The position numbers were made by a program, and so were the translations under genes. Under the pieces are notes generated by a model that saw only the letters and a program-made list of their open reading frames with translations, searched no databases and had not been told where the DNA came from. From Bacillus aerolatus (GTDB lineage Bacteria > Bacillota > Bacilli > Bacillales > Domibacillaceae), in the NCBI RefSeq assembly GCF_009183655.1, contig NZ_WEIO01000002.1, positions 372,001 through 436,000 on the forward strand: 64,000 nt of DNA, in the 5' to 3' direction. Position 1 is the stretch's first letter. Each line of letters begins with the position of its first letter. Positions 1 to 7,648 of this stretch are shown here, piece after piece.

Positions 1-879
1 GTGGAAGTGATCGCTTTTACAGATGAAGAAGGAAGCCGGTTTGGTTTTGGCATGATCGGCAGCCGGGCTCTTGCAGGAACACTTCAATCTGAGCATCTGC
101 AACAAAGCGATCAAGACGGAATGACGATCGCACAGGCGATGGCAAAGGCCGGATTAAATCCAGAGTGCATCGCGGAGGCGGCTCGGAATCCGGAAACGGT
201 CAAAGCGTATGTGGAGCTGCATATTGAGCAGGGGAAAGTGTTGGAATACGCTGGGCATCCGGCTGGGATTGTAACCGGCATCGCGGGTCCTTTATGGACA
301 AGATGGACGATAAAAGGTGAAGCAGGCCATGCCGGTGCGACGCCGATGAATCAGCGGAAAGATGCGCTCATGGCCGCTTTAAATGTCATTCAGTATATCG
401 AGGAAGAAACGAAAAAGTACCCGAATGCGGTGGCGACAGTCGGGCAAATCGATGTTAAACCGGGCGGGGTTAATGTCATTCCGGGAGAGACGACGTTCAC
501 GCTCGATTTACGTGATATTGACGAGAGCGTCCGAGATGAGGTAGAAGCGAAAATCATTTCATATGCGCAGGCATTTTGTGAAGGACAGGGAATGGAAATC
601 GAGGTTGACACACTTCAAAGAGTAGCTCCTGCCCCTTGTTCCGATGAGATTCGCGCTGTGATGGAAGAAGCATGCCGCGCGATGGGTATTGATCTTTATT
701 CCTTGCCGAGCGGTGCCGGTCATGATGGCATGCAGTTTAACGAATTTTGTCCGATTGGCATGATTTTTGTCCGCTCTAAAAACGGAATCAGCCATAACCC
801 CAATGAGTGGAGTTCAAAGGAAGACTGCGGCATAGGGACATCGATTTTATATAATACCGTGTTGCATCTTGCCAAATAA
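1..879 (+). CDS. M20 family N-carbamoyl-amino acid / allantoate amidohydrolase, 5' partial
   Basis: The reading frame is open from the first base, so the N-terminal part (about 110-120 residues of a usual ~410) lies outside the window. The visible 292 residues show the zinc-peptidase signatures of the HyuC/AllC group: DEEGSRFG near the start, HIEQG around residue 73, the dimerisation-loop motif AGHAGATPM, GAGHDGM near residue 239 and the C-terminal zinc ligand in SHNPNEWS. Enzymes of this group hydrolyse N-carbamoyl-L-amino acids, ureidoglycolate or allantoate in the cytoplasm, releasing ammonia and CO2. The exact substrate cannot be told from sequence. It converges on the leftward nitrogen-metabolism operon and is separated from it by a strong terminator. 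Confidence 0.85.
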   Translation: MEVIAFTDEEGSRFGFGMIGSRALAGTLQSEHLQQSDQDGMTIAQAMAKAGLNPECIAEAARNPETVKAYVELHIEQGKVLEYAGHPAGIVTGIAGPLWTRWTIKGEAGHAGATPMNQRKDALMAALNVIQYIEEETKKYPNAVATVGQIDVKPGGVNVIPGETTFTLDLRDIDESVRDEVEAKIISYAQAFCEGQGMEIEVDTLQRVAPAPCSDEIRAVMEEACRAMGIDLYSLPSGAGHDGMQFNEFCPIGMIFVRSKNGISHNPNEWSSKEDCGIGTSILYNTVLHLAK

Positions 880-922
880 AAAATCCTCAAAAGTCAGTTC
901 CAACTGACTTTTGAGGATTTTT
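880..922. terminator. bidirectional intrinsic terminator
   Basis: A perfect inverted repeat of about 20 bp with a tiny CC centre, flanked by A-run and T-run, sits between two convergent genes. It can stop transcription from both sides. Confidence 0.9.
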
Positions 923-925
923 AAA

Positions 926-2191
926 TTAAGAGCCCATAAATACTTTAATAGCATCAACCAAGCTGTAAAGACCGAGACCAGTACAAATTAATGCGACAAT
1001 CCCGCCGAAAATATTAGCTTTCAAGGAGTTCGTATATTCACCAAGACGTCTTTTGTTATTCATAATGATTAATAATAAGATCGAAATGACCGGTAATAAA
1101 ATACCGTTTAATGCTTGGGCGAAGAGAAGAACGTCCATTGGTTTCAAGCCGAGGCCGGATGAAACAATACCAATGACCATGATGCCAACAAATACAGCTT
1201 TAAAGCGTTTGTCTTTCATTCCGTTTTCCCATTTTAGTACACCGCCGATTGTCATGGCTGCCCCGAGCGGCGTTGCCATAGCAGAAGAAAGGCCAGCTGC
1301 AAAGAGCCCAACACTAATGAAAACTTTTGCCCAGCTTCCTAATAGAGGCTCCAATTGCAGTGATAATGCTGCAACGTTTTCCACTTCTATGCCTCTAATT
1401 AACGTAGCGGATGTGATTAAAATCGCCGCTGTAATTAAACCACCTACTCCAATTGAGACGATAATATCCAAACGAGATTCTTTTAAATCACTTGGTTTAT
1501 TCCATCTTTCTTGTACAGTTGTTGAGTGAATGAACAAATTATATGGAACGACGGTTGTTCCAATGAGAGCGATAACTGTAAGGATTGAGCCAGCAGGGAT
1601 AGTGGGAACGAAAGCTCCTTTGAATACTTCTCCCATGTCAGGAGCGGCTACAATCATTGTTGTAATAAATGTGATACTCATAATGATGACAAGTGTAATC
1701 ATGATTTTTTCAATAAACTTATAATTGCCGCCTAAGCCAAGAATTAAAATAATAATACCAACGACTGGTCCGAGAACGTGTTCAGGTATTCCAGTAAGTG
1801 TAGTGAGTCCTAACGAGGTACCAATCAAATCACCAGCTATATAGGCTGCACAGCCAACGCCGATTGAAACGATAACAAGCCACATTGAACCAAATTTTAA
1901 GATTGGGTTTGTGAATTGTTCCCTAATCGCGTCACCGAGGCTTTGCTGTGTAATAATCCCAAGACGGGCCGACATTTCTTGTAAAATGATCGTTGCGATG
2001 ATGGAAAAAACAACTGCCCATAAAATGGCGTAACCGAATGATGCGCCGGCTCTTGTTGCGGTCGTTACAGTACCTGGGCCGATAAAAGAAGCGGTAATAA
2101 CTGCTCCAGGACCGATTATTTTTAGTTTGTCTTTAAATGTCTTTTTCTCTCCCAATGTCTCGCCTACCTCCGATATTTTTCTCTCTTCCAA
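926..2191 (-). CDS. Nramp-fold transporter with non-canonical substrate site
   Basis: 421 residues with about 11 hydrophobic segments and clear overall similarity to the Nramp (SLC11) family. The metal-binding DPGN motif of helix 1 is GPGT here (residues 38-41), and the helix 6 MPHN motif is VPYN (215-218). The Asp, Asn and Met side chains that coordinate Mn2+/Fe2+ are therefore absent. The same kind of substitution is found in Nramp relatives of the B. subtilis YcsG type, which sit beside lactam and amino acid catabolic genes. The gene is last in a leftward set with a ureohydrolase, a glutaminase and a YheO-like regulator, so an organic nitrogen compound is a more likely cargo than a transition metal. 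That substrate is an inference. Confidence 0.8.
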   Translation of the reverse strand: MEERKISEVGETLGEKKTFKDKLKIIGPGAVITASFIGPGTVTTATRAGASFGYAILWAVVFSIIATIILQEMSARLGIITQQSLGDAIREQFTNPILKFGSMWLVIVSIGVGCAAYIAGDLIGTSLGLTTLTGIPEHVLGPVVGIIILILGLGGNYKFIEKIMITLVIIMSITFITTMIVAAPDMGEVFKGAFVPTIPAGSILTVIALIGTTVVPYNLFIHSTTVQERWNKPSDLKESRLDIIVSIGVGGLITAAILITSATLIRGIEVENVAALSLQLEPLLGSWAKVFISVGLFAAGLSSAMATPLGAAMTIGGVLKWENGMKDKRFKAVFVGIMVIGIVSSGLGLKPMDVLLFAQALNGILLPVISILLLIIMNNKRRLGEYTNSLKANIFGGIVALICTGLGLYSLVDAIKVFMGS

Positions 2192-2266
2192 CTGTCCCCA
2201 ACCCCTTTGTTGTAATATGGAAATAATTCTAAAAATTCAAATGGATAAATAGGGAGAGCCGCACGC

Positions 2267-2929
2267 TCATGAATCAGAACGGGACTCTTCCAAGTAATTA
2301 TAAATGGTTTGTTTTGAAACACCGAGTACCTCTGTAATTCGATCTACAGAACCTTGAATAAGAAAAGCACCTTTATCATCGAGCTGATGAACGAAATAAA
2401 TTTTCTCTTCACGTGTCATCTTTCCAATGGGTACACCGATTTCCAAGAGGGTGTTTTCTATGAGGTGTTCAAATACTTCTTCAATGTTTTTCGCATAGGA
2501 TTCGTTTATTGCATGATCAATTTGATTTACATCATGCGTAACGGAAAATTCACTAATAATTTGGTTCACCATAGAAAAAGCAGTGACATCAAAGTTAATA
2601 CCGAGAAAGCCGATGACTTTTCCTTCGGGATTACGGATGAAGGAAGTAGATGTTTTTAAAAGCTTGCCATCTTTTGTTCTTGTTGTAAAACCAAGCATGT
2701 CTGTCACGTCATCGCCGTGGCGGCGCAGCTTTTTTAAAATGACTTCAGTCGTTGGTGCGCCAAGTTCCCGGCCTGTGACCGTCCCTTTAATGTAAATAAG
2801 AGACGATTGAACGTTGTGTAAATCGTGAATGACGACTTCACAGTTGCTTCCGAACGTTGCGACAATCATGTCGGCAATAGGAATATAGCTTTGCAAAATC
2901 TTTTTATTGTTATCATTACAGTCGTTCAT
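2267..2929 (-). CDS. YheO-type PAS/HTH transcriptional regulator
   Basis: 220 residues. Residues about 15-125 match the YheO-like PAS domain (the stretch around GFLGINFDVT is typical). Residues about 160-215 form a C-terminal helix-turn-helix of the HTH_22 kind, ending in ITEVLGVSKQTIYNYL. Proteins of this architecture are cytoplasmic DNA-binding regulators whose PAS domain probably senses a small ligand. It begins 16 bp after the glutaminase stop with a GGTGATG ribosome site, so it is co-transcribed and probably controls its own operon. The inverted repeat at 4941-4961 over the operon start point is a candidate binding site. Confidence 0.85.
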   Translation of the reverse strand: MNDCNDNNKKILQSYIPIADMIVATFGSNCEVVIHDLHNVQSSLIYIKGTVTGRELGAPTTEVILKKLRRHGDDVTDMLGFTTRTKDGKLLKTSTSFIRNPEGKVIGFLGINFDVTAFSMVNQIISEFSVTHDVNQIDHAINESYAKNIEEVFEHLIENTLLEIGVPIGKMTREEKIYFVHQLDDKGAFLIQGSVDRITEVLGVSKQTIYNYLEESRSDS

Positions 2930-2945
2930 TACATCACCAAATTAT

Positions 2946-3950
2946 TTAAAAGATTTTTATATCGTATACTTGAATAAAGTCTTCTAGTAATCGTGTCCCT
3001 TTTATACTGTTACCGTTTTCATCAATCGCCGGTCCATAAATGCCGAGCCCACATCCGTCTGACAGAAGTGGATGATGACGGAGTGAAGGTGGAACCGCTC
3101 CCAAAATACCGCCGGAAACGCCGCTTTTTGCAGGCAGGCCGATAAATGCTGCGAATTTTCCAGAAGAATTATACATGCCGCATGTGAACATTAATATTTT
3201 TGTCAGTCGAACGATCGGCGCTGGAATAATTTGGATTTGGCGTACTGGATCAAAACCATCTAGTGAAAGGATAAGGCCGATTTTCGCGAGATCTTCTACG
3301 TTTATTTCAACTGAGCATAAATTAATGTACGTAAATAATGTGTCTTCCACGCTGGAGGCAAGAAGGTTGTGTTCTTTTAGAAAATTAGCAAGCGCCCGGT
3401 TCCGGTAAGCTGTTTCCCATTCCGACTCGAACACTTTTTTATTGATAGTAACATTTTTATCAATTAAGGAAGAAAGAAGGTGGACAACCCCCTGGATTTT
3501 TTCCGTAGGGGTTGTACCTGGTAATAAAGAAGCTACTGTTAAAGCGCCTGCATTAATCATTGGATTAAATGGTTTCTGTTTATCTTTTAATTCGAAGCGC
3601 AAAATGGAATTGAAAGGATCACCAGTAGGCTCTACATCCACCCAATCTAATACGTAGGAGGGACCTTTGTACATGCAGGCTGCTATGAAACTAATCACTT
3701 TTGAAATACTTTGAAGCGTGAAAGGAATCTCGTAGTCACCGTGTAAATGAATCTTTCCATCTGGCAAAAGCAGGGCACATGCCAAGTAGTTTGGATTCAC
3801 GTTTTTCAATTCGGGAATGTATTGAGCGCATTCACCTGAAGGTTGATCTTTATAGTAAGCAATCTTTTCCTCGAAAAAATGATCTACTTTATAATCTATG
3901 TTTAATTGTTGATTATCGAGTTGTTGAGTCCCCACTTTGCACACCTGCAC
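2946..3950 (-). CDS. glsA: glutaminase (serine-dependent beta-lactamase fold)
   Basis: 334 residues, the expected size for bacterial GlsA. It hydrolyses L-glutamine to glutamate and ammonia in the cytoplasm. The catalytic SxxK pair is in LQSISK (Ser81, Lys84), the substrate Asn is in MINAGA (about residue 133), and the later Tyr motif MYNSSGKFA and the glycine-rich KSGVSGG loop are present, so it looks active. It lies 8 bp downstream of the ureohydrolase-like gene and 16 bp upstream of the regulator gene, in one leftward transcription unit. The pairing suggests recovery of ammonia and glutamate from amino acid or amidine compounds. Confidence 0.93.
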   Translation of the reverse strand: MQVCKVGTQQLDNQQLNIDYKVDHFFEEKIAYYKDQPSGECAQYIPELKNVNPNYLACALLLPDGKIHLHGDYEIPFTLQSISKVISFIAACMYKGPSYVLDWVDVEPTGDPFNSILRFELKDKQKPFNPMINAGALTVASLLPGTTPTEKIQGVVHLLSSLIDKNVTINKKVFESEWETAYRNRALANFLKEHNLLASSVEDTLFTYINLCSVEINVEDLAKIGLILSLDGFDPVRQIQIIPAPIVRLTKILMFTCGMYNSSGKFAAFIGLPAKSGVSGGILGAVPPSLRHHPLLSDGCGLGIYGPAIDENGNSIKGTRLLEDFIQVYDIKIF

Positions 3951-3958
3951 TTTACGAA

Positions 3959-4909
3959 TTAGTCATTATTTTGATTTTTGTTCAAAATAACGCCCGCTAA
4001 AGCATACAAAATAATGGTTGACGCTAAATGCGCTGAAAATTGGCTTGGATCTTGTTGTGGATACACTTCGACAAAGTCCATGCCGATAACGCCTTCCTTA
4101 CAAATTTCATGCACAAGTGTCAGTAATTCATAAGATGTCAAACCGTTTCCATCGACAGGGCCGCCTGGATTAAAAGCAAAATCAAGCACGTCACTGCAAA
4201 TGCTTAAATAAACGCAGTCAACATCTTTACTAGCAAGCTGATGAATTTCTTTTGCAAATGCTTTCAAATCTTTTTGAGCGCGAATATCATTGATTGTAAT
4301 CGTGACCGCATTGGCTGCTTTCGCATTGCGTCCGGCTTGCGGCTGGTTTCTTGGTCCGTGAATTCCTGTATGGATAATGCTTTCATTTCGCACTCCGTCT
4401 AATTCATATAAACGTGCAAATGGACTGCAACGTGCAAATTGGTCACCGTTATGGGACGGCAAGTTATCATAATGTGCATCAAGGTGGATAATGCCCACTT
4501 TTTTGCCTTGATCTGTCAACGCTTTCACAATTGGAAATGTAACGCCGTGATCGCCGCCAAGTCCAATTAAGAATTTGCCGCTTTTCCAAAGGTTGCCTGT
4601 GAATTCTGTAATGCGGCGCATTGTTTCATCAACATCTGCCGGAACAACATCAATATCGCCGGCATCGCCAAGCTTTATATGTTCGAAAACATCAATATGA
4701 TCGAGTTCAGGTAAATAACCACTGTATCGGCCTGAGCATAGGCGCATAACTTTCGGTCCGAGCTCACATCCTGTGTAATCTCCCCACGTAACGGCACCTT
4801 CCCAAGGAATACCGTATACAATTGCGTCTACATCATTCGTAGCTTTGTCTTTTGAAATATTTTTTGCACCGAGAAAACAAGGTGTATTTCCATAAATGTT
4901 ATTTGACAT
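3959..4909 (-). CDS. ureohydrolase (arginase/agmatinase) family protein with altered active site
   Basis: 316 residues with the ureohydrolase fold. GGDHG (residues 118-122) and DAHYD (144-148) supply four of the usual metal ligands. The third signature, normally SxDIDxxDP, reads SICSDVLDF: Cys238 replaces the Asp that normally bridges both Mn ions, while Asp240 is kept. The usual HGTPF-type loop bearing a catalytic His reads RCSPF. The enzyme may therefore use another metal or act on an unusual guanidino or amidine substrate, or it may have lost activity. Automatic pipelines would call it agmatinase. It is the first gene of the leftward operon, behind a good promoter and an AGAAAGGA ribosome site. 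Confidence 0.8.
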   Translation of the reverse strand: MSNNIYGNTPCFLGAKNISKDKATNDVDAIVYGIPWEGAVTWGDYTGCELGPKVMRLCSGRYSGYLPELDHIDVFEHIKLGDAGDIDVVPADVDETMRRITEFTGNLWKSGKFLIGLGGDHGVTFPIVKALTDQGKKVGIIHLDAHYDNLPSHNGDQFARCSPFARLYELDGVRNESIIHTGIHGPRNQPQAGRNAKAANAVTITINDIRAQKDLKAFAKEIHQLASKDVDCVYLSICSDVLDFAFNPGGPVDGNGLTSYELLTLVHEICKEGVIGMDFVEVYPQQDPSQFSAHLASTIILYALAGVILNKNQNND

Positions 4910-4940
4910 AAGTTGTCATTCCTTTCTAATAGGGGATTAC

Positions 4941-4961
4941 GTAATAAATCAGATTTACTAC
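4941..4961. promoter_or_regulatory. operator-like inverted repeat at the leftward operon start
   Basis: GTAATAAAT-CAG-ATTTACTAC is a 21-bp inverted repeat with one mismatch. It lies directly downstream of the -10 box of the leftward promoter and covers the predicted start of transcription. It would suit repression or ligand control by the YheO-like regulator of the operon. Confidence 0.5.
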
Positions 4962-4964
4962 TTG

Positions 4965-4993
4965 AATATAATTTTTTTTAGAAAAAAAGTCAA
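4965..4993 (-). promoter_or_regulatory. sigma-A promoter of the ureohydrolase-glutaminase operon
   Basis: On the minus strand TTGACT and TATATT are separated by 17 bp, about 55 bp upstream of the ureohydrolase start codon. The surroundings are very AT-rich. Confidence 0.7.
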
Positions 4994-5118
4994 TTTAAAT
5001 TTTAAAAAAATTAAAAATCATATTCACCTATACTTATATATTTGCATTTTTATAGGATGAGATGTCTAGTTAACTAACTAAAATTTGAAAACACTTAAAT
5101 AAAATAATTTATAAGCAG

Positions 5119-5147
5119 TTGACACCGGATAGAGGTGATGTTACATT
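5119..5147 (+). promoter_or_regulatory. sigma-A promoter of the lasso peptide operon
   Basis: TTGACA and TACATT with a 17-bp spacer lie about 230 bp upstream of the first cyclase start codon. The predicted transcript has a leader of roughly 220 nt containing two SinR-type palindromes. Confidence 0.7.
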
Positions 5148-5158
5148 TATTTTACAAA

Positions 5159-5176
5159 TGTTCTTAATAAAGAACC
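5159..5176. promoter_or_regulatory. SinR-type operator 1 (lasso leader)
   Basis: GTTCTT-AATA-AAGAAC is a palindrome with perfect 6-bp arms just downstream of the lasso promoter start point. It matches the B. subtilis SinR half-site GTTCTYT in head-to-head orientation and the boxes upstream of epsA in this window. Confidence 0.65.
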
Positions 5177-5302
5177 AGGGATTTTTTTATGAAAAGGTTT
5201 TTTAAAAAATTAGCACTTTATTTATTCAAATGAATAAAGCAAATCAATGAAGGTTTCCGTAAATGTGAAGCGTTGTTGTGTATAAGCGAAATTTAACACA
5301 TT

Positions 5303-5320
5303 TGTTCTTCAACAAGAACA
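5303..5320. promoter_or_regulatory. SinR-type operator 2 (lasso leader)
   Basis: TGTTCTT-CAAC-AAGAACA has perfect 7-bp arms and lies about 58 bp upstream of the first cyclase start. It is the second copy of the element in the same leader, so cooperative binding or a roadblock is possible. Confidence 0.65.
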
Positions 5321-5377
5321 AGCGCAACATATGTTTTGGGATTTACTGTGCATAATGGTGTACTTTGGAGGAGAGAA

Positions 5378-7312
5378 ATGAGTGCAATAGCTGGTATTTA
5401 TCATCTAAATGGGGAACCAGTGTCTGTTGATCATAGCAGCGGAATGATGGGGACTTTAGAAAAGTTTCCTGCCAATGATATTCAGACCTGGCATAAAGAA
5501 AATGTCTTTTTAGGTTGTCATGCCCAGTGGATTACACCTGAATCTGTAGGGGAACAATTACCATTCTATGATTATGAAAGACAATTGGCCATTACAGCTG
5601 ATGCCATCATTGATAATCGGGAAGAATTGTTTGGGAGATTACAAGTGGATCGGGAGGATAGAAAAAAGATCACTGATAGTCAATTAATTTTACTTGCTTA
5701 CCATAAGTGGGGGGAAGAGTCACCGAAGTTTCTAGTGGGTGATTTTGCCTTTATGATCTGGGACGAAAAAGAGCGGAAATTGTTTGGGGCGAGGGATTTT
5801 TCTGGGACAAGAACATTATATTTTTTCCGTAGTCAGCAACGATTTGTTTTTTGCACCACTATAAAGCCATTATTTACTTTACCTTATATAAAGAAAGGTT
5901 TGAATGAACAGTGGCTTGCTGAATTTTTGGCGAATCCAGGAATGTATGATTCGGTTGATCCATCTTCAACAGTATATAGAGGCATTGAACAAATACCACC
6001 TTCACATTCAATCTCAGTTAAAAATAATAAAGTAACATTAATAAGATATTGTACCCTGCCCGAGGGAAATAAATTAAAACTAAAGTCAGATAAAGAGTAC
6101 GAAGAGGCTTTTCGGGATGTTTTCCAAAAAGCAGTGGATGAGAGGTTACGTACTCATCATAACGTTGGTGCCCACTTGAGCGGGGGACTGGATTCTTCAT
6201 CAGTCGCTAGCTTTGCAGCTAAATCTCTATTAAAGGAAAATAAAAAATTACATACATTCAGTTACGTTCCTGTAGATGATTTTGTGGATTGGACACATAA
6301 AAGTAGAATTGCCAATGAAAGACCGCAGGTTGAATCGATCGTACAACATGTAGGAAATATGTCAGCAAATTATTTAAGCTTTGAAGAAAGAAATCCATAT
6401 TCAGAGATAGATGATTGGATTGAAACATTAGAGATGCCCTATAAGTTTTTTGAAAACACATTCTGGTTAAAGGGGATATACGAAGAAGCTAGTCAAAAGG
6501 GAATTGGTGTCCTTTTAACTGGACAGAGGGGGAATTGGTCCATATCTTGGGGGCCTATCTGGGACTATTATGCTTTATTACTAAGAAAAATGAAATGGTT
6601 GCGGTTTTATCAAGAAATACACCTATTTAGTAAAAATATAGGGGCTGGTAAGAAAAAGATATTAGCGGCAATCAATAAAAAGGCATTTCCCCTTTTATAT
6701 CAGGTTCAAGATTCAAAGGAATTCGATTTTCCTATGTTTATAAATAAAGACTTTGCTTTAAGAACTAAAGTATTAGAGAAATTACATGAACATGGCATTG
6801 ATACTAAAGGCAGAGTGGGTTCTAACTCATATAAAATAAGAATGCAACAGTTTCAACAATTGTATTACTGGAACACAACTGGAACATATGGATCAAAGCT
6901 ATCTTTAAATTATAGGGTAGTAGACCGTGATCCTACGAATGATTTAAGAGTAATCCGCTTTTGTTTATCAGTTCCAGAAGACCAATATGTACAAAACGGG
7001 TTCGATCGATCTTTAGTTAGAAGATCAACAGAAGGATATTTGCCTGACAACATTCGTTTAAACCTACGCACTAAAGGAGTTCAAGGTGCAGACGGCGTAC
7101 ATCGCATGAAGCCAATTTGGGATAGATTTATCGATGAAATTGAACAACTACAAAAAGAACCACTAATACGAGAATTATTGGATATTAATGTATTAGAAAA
7201 ATGTCTTTCGATTATTAAAAGCAGCCCAAAACCAGAATTAGCATTCGAATTCGAATTTAAAGTTTTAATGAGGAGTTTAATTTTGTATCGTTTTATCAAA
7301 ACGCTGAATTGA
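5378..7312 (+). CDS. lasso peptide macrolactam synthetase (asparagine synthase-like), copy 1
   Basis: 644 residues from the ATG that follows GGAGGAGAG. An upstream in-frame ATG at 5336 lacks a ribosome site. The N-terminal glutaminase-like domain begins MSAIAGIY, so the catalytic Cys2 of true asparagine synthetases is absent, as in lasso cyclases. The ATP-pyrophosphatase loop SGGLDSSS is at residues 268-275. The enzyme activates the side-chain carboxylate at core position 9 by adenylation and closes the ring onto the N-terminal amine of the core. It stands immediately upstream of precursor A1 and closely resembles the second cyclase along its whole length, which shows that a cyclase-precursor unit was duplicated. 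Confidence 0.93.
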   Translation: MSAIAGIYHLNGEPVSVDHSSGMMGTLEKFPANDIQTWHKENVFLGCHAQWITPESVGEQLPFYDYERQLAITADAIIDNREELFGRLQVDREDRKKITDSQLILLAYHKWGEESPKFLVGDFAFMIWDEKERKLFGARDFSGTRTLYFFRSQQRFVFCTTIKPLFTLPYIKKGLNEQWLAEFLANPGMYDSVDPSSTVYRGIEQIPPSHSISVKNNKVTLIRYCTLPEGNKLKLKSDKEYEEAFRDVFQKAVDERLRTHHNVGAHLSGGLDSSSVASFAAKSLLKENKKLHTFSYVPVDDFVDWTHKSRIANERPQVESIVQHVGNMSANYLSFEERNPYSEIDDWIETLEMPYKFFENTFWLKGIYEEASQKGIGVLLTGQRGNWSISWGPIWDYYALLLRKMKWLRFYQEIHLFSKNIGAGKKKILAAINKKAFPLLYQVQDSKEFDFPMFINKDFALRTKVLEKLHEHGIDTKGRVGSNSYKIRMQQFQQLYYWNTTGTYGSKLSLNYRVVDRDPTNDLRVIRFCLSVPEDQYVQNGFDRSLVRRSTEGYLPDNIRLNLRTKGVQGADGVHRMKPIWDRFIDEIEQLQKEPLIRELLDINVLEKCLSIIKSSPKPELAFEFEFKVLMRSLILYRFIKTLN

Positions 7313-7326
7313 AAGGAGGTGACAAG

Positions 7327-7464
7327 ATGAAAAAAGTGTGGAAAAAGCCGGAATTAGAAGTACTTAATGTAGGTATGACTATGGCGGGACCAGGGAATAA
7401 AACTCCCGATGCTGTTCAGCCCGATCCAGATGCACCTCTCTTTGATGTAGTGCATTATAGTTAA
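7327..7464 (+). CDS. lasso peptide precursor A1, paeninodin-like
   Basis: 45 codons, 14 bp after cyclase 1, behind a perfect AAAGGAGGTGA ribosome site. The leader of 19 residues contains W5, P8, L10 and Thr at position -2 (ending GMTM), the RRE and peptidase recognition pattern of this family. The predicted 26-residue core starts AGPGNKTPD, giving a nine-residue ring between Ala1 and Asp9, continues with AVQPDPD as in paeninodin (AFQPDPD) and ends VVHYS. The C-terminal Ser is the residue that the HPr-kinase-like enzyme phosphorylates in paeninodin. Product identity as a paeninodin-type lasso peptide is well supported. The extra APLF segment makes the tail longer than paeninodin's. Confidence 0.93.
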   Translation: MKKVWKKPELEVLNVGMTMAGPGNKTPDAVQPDPDAPLFDVVHYS

Positions 7465-7487
7465 TTTTAAGAAATATTTACGTTTCC

Positions 7488-7520
7488 GCCCTTATACGAT
7501 TTGCATTGTATGAGGGCTTT
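7488..7520 (+). terminator. stem-loop after precursor A1 (attenuator-like)
   Basis: GCCCTTATACGAT pairs with ATTGTATGAGGGC (13 bp, two G-U pairs, 4-nt loop), followed by only three T. A similar hairpin beginning GCCCTTATAC follows precursor A2. It probably acts as a partial terminator or an mRNA-end stabiliser that raises precursor yield over the enzymes. Confidence 0.6.
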
Positions 7521-7648
7521 CAATACTTATTTCTTTTCAGACTGATCAAAATACATAATAAGGCTTTTAATAAACTTATATTCGGGTTAATAACGGTGAA
7601 TGAACTGTTGCTTTTCATTAGAGATGGTAAAGAGAGGAGGGAGAAGAA

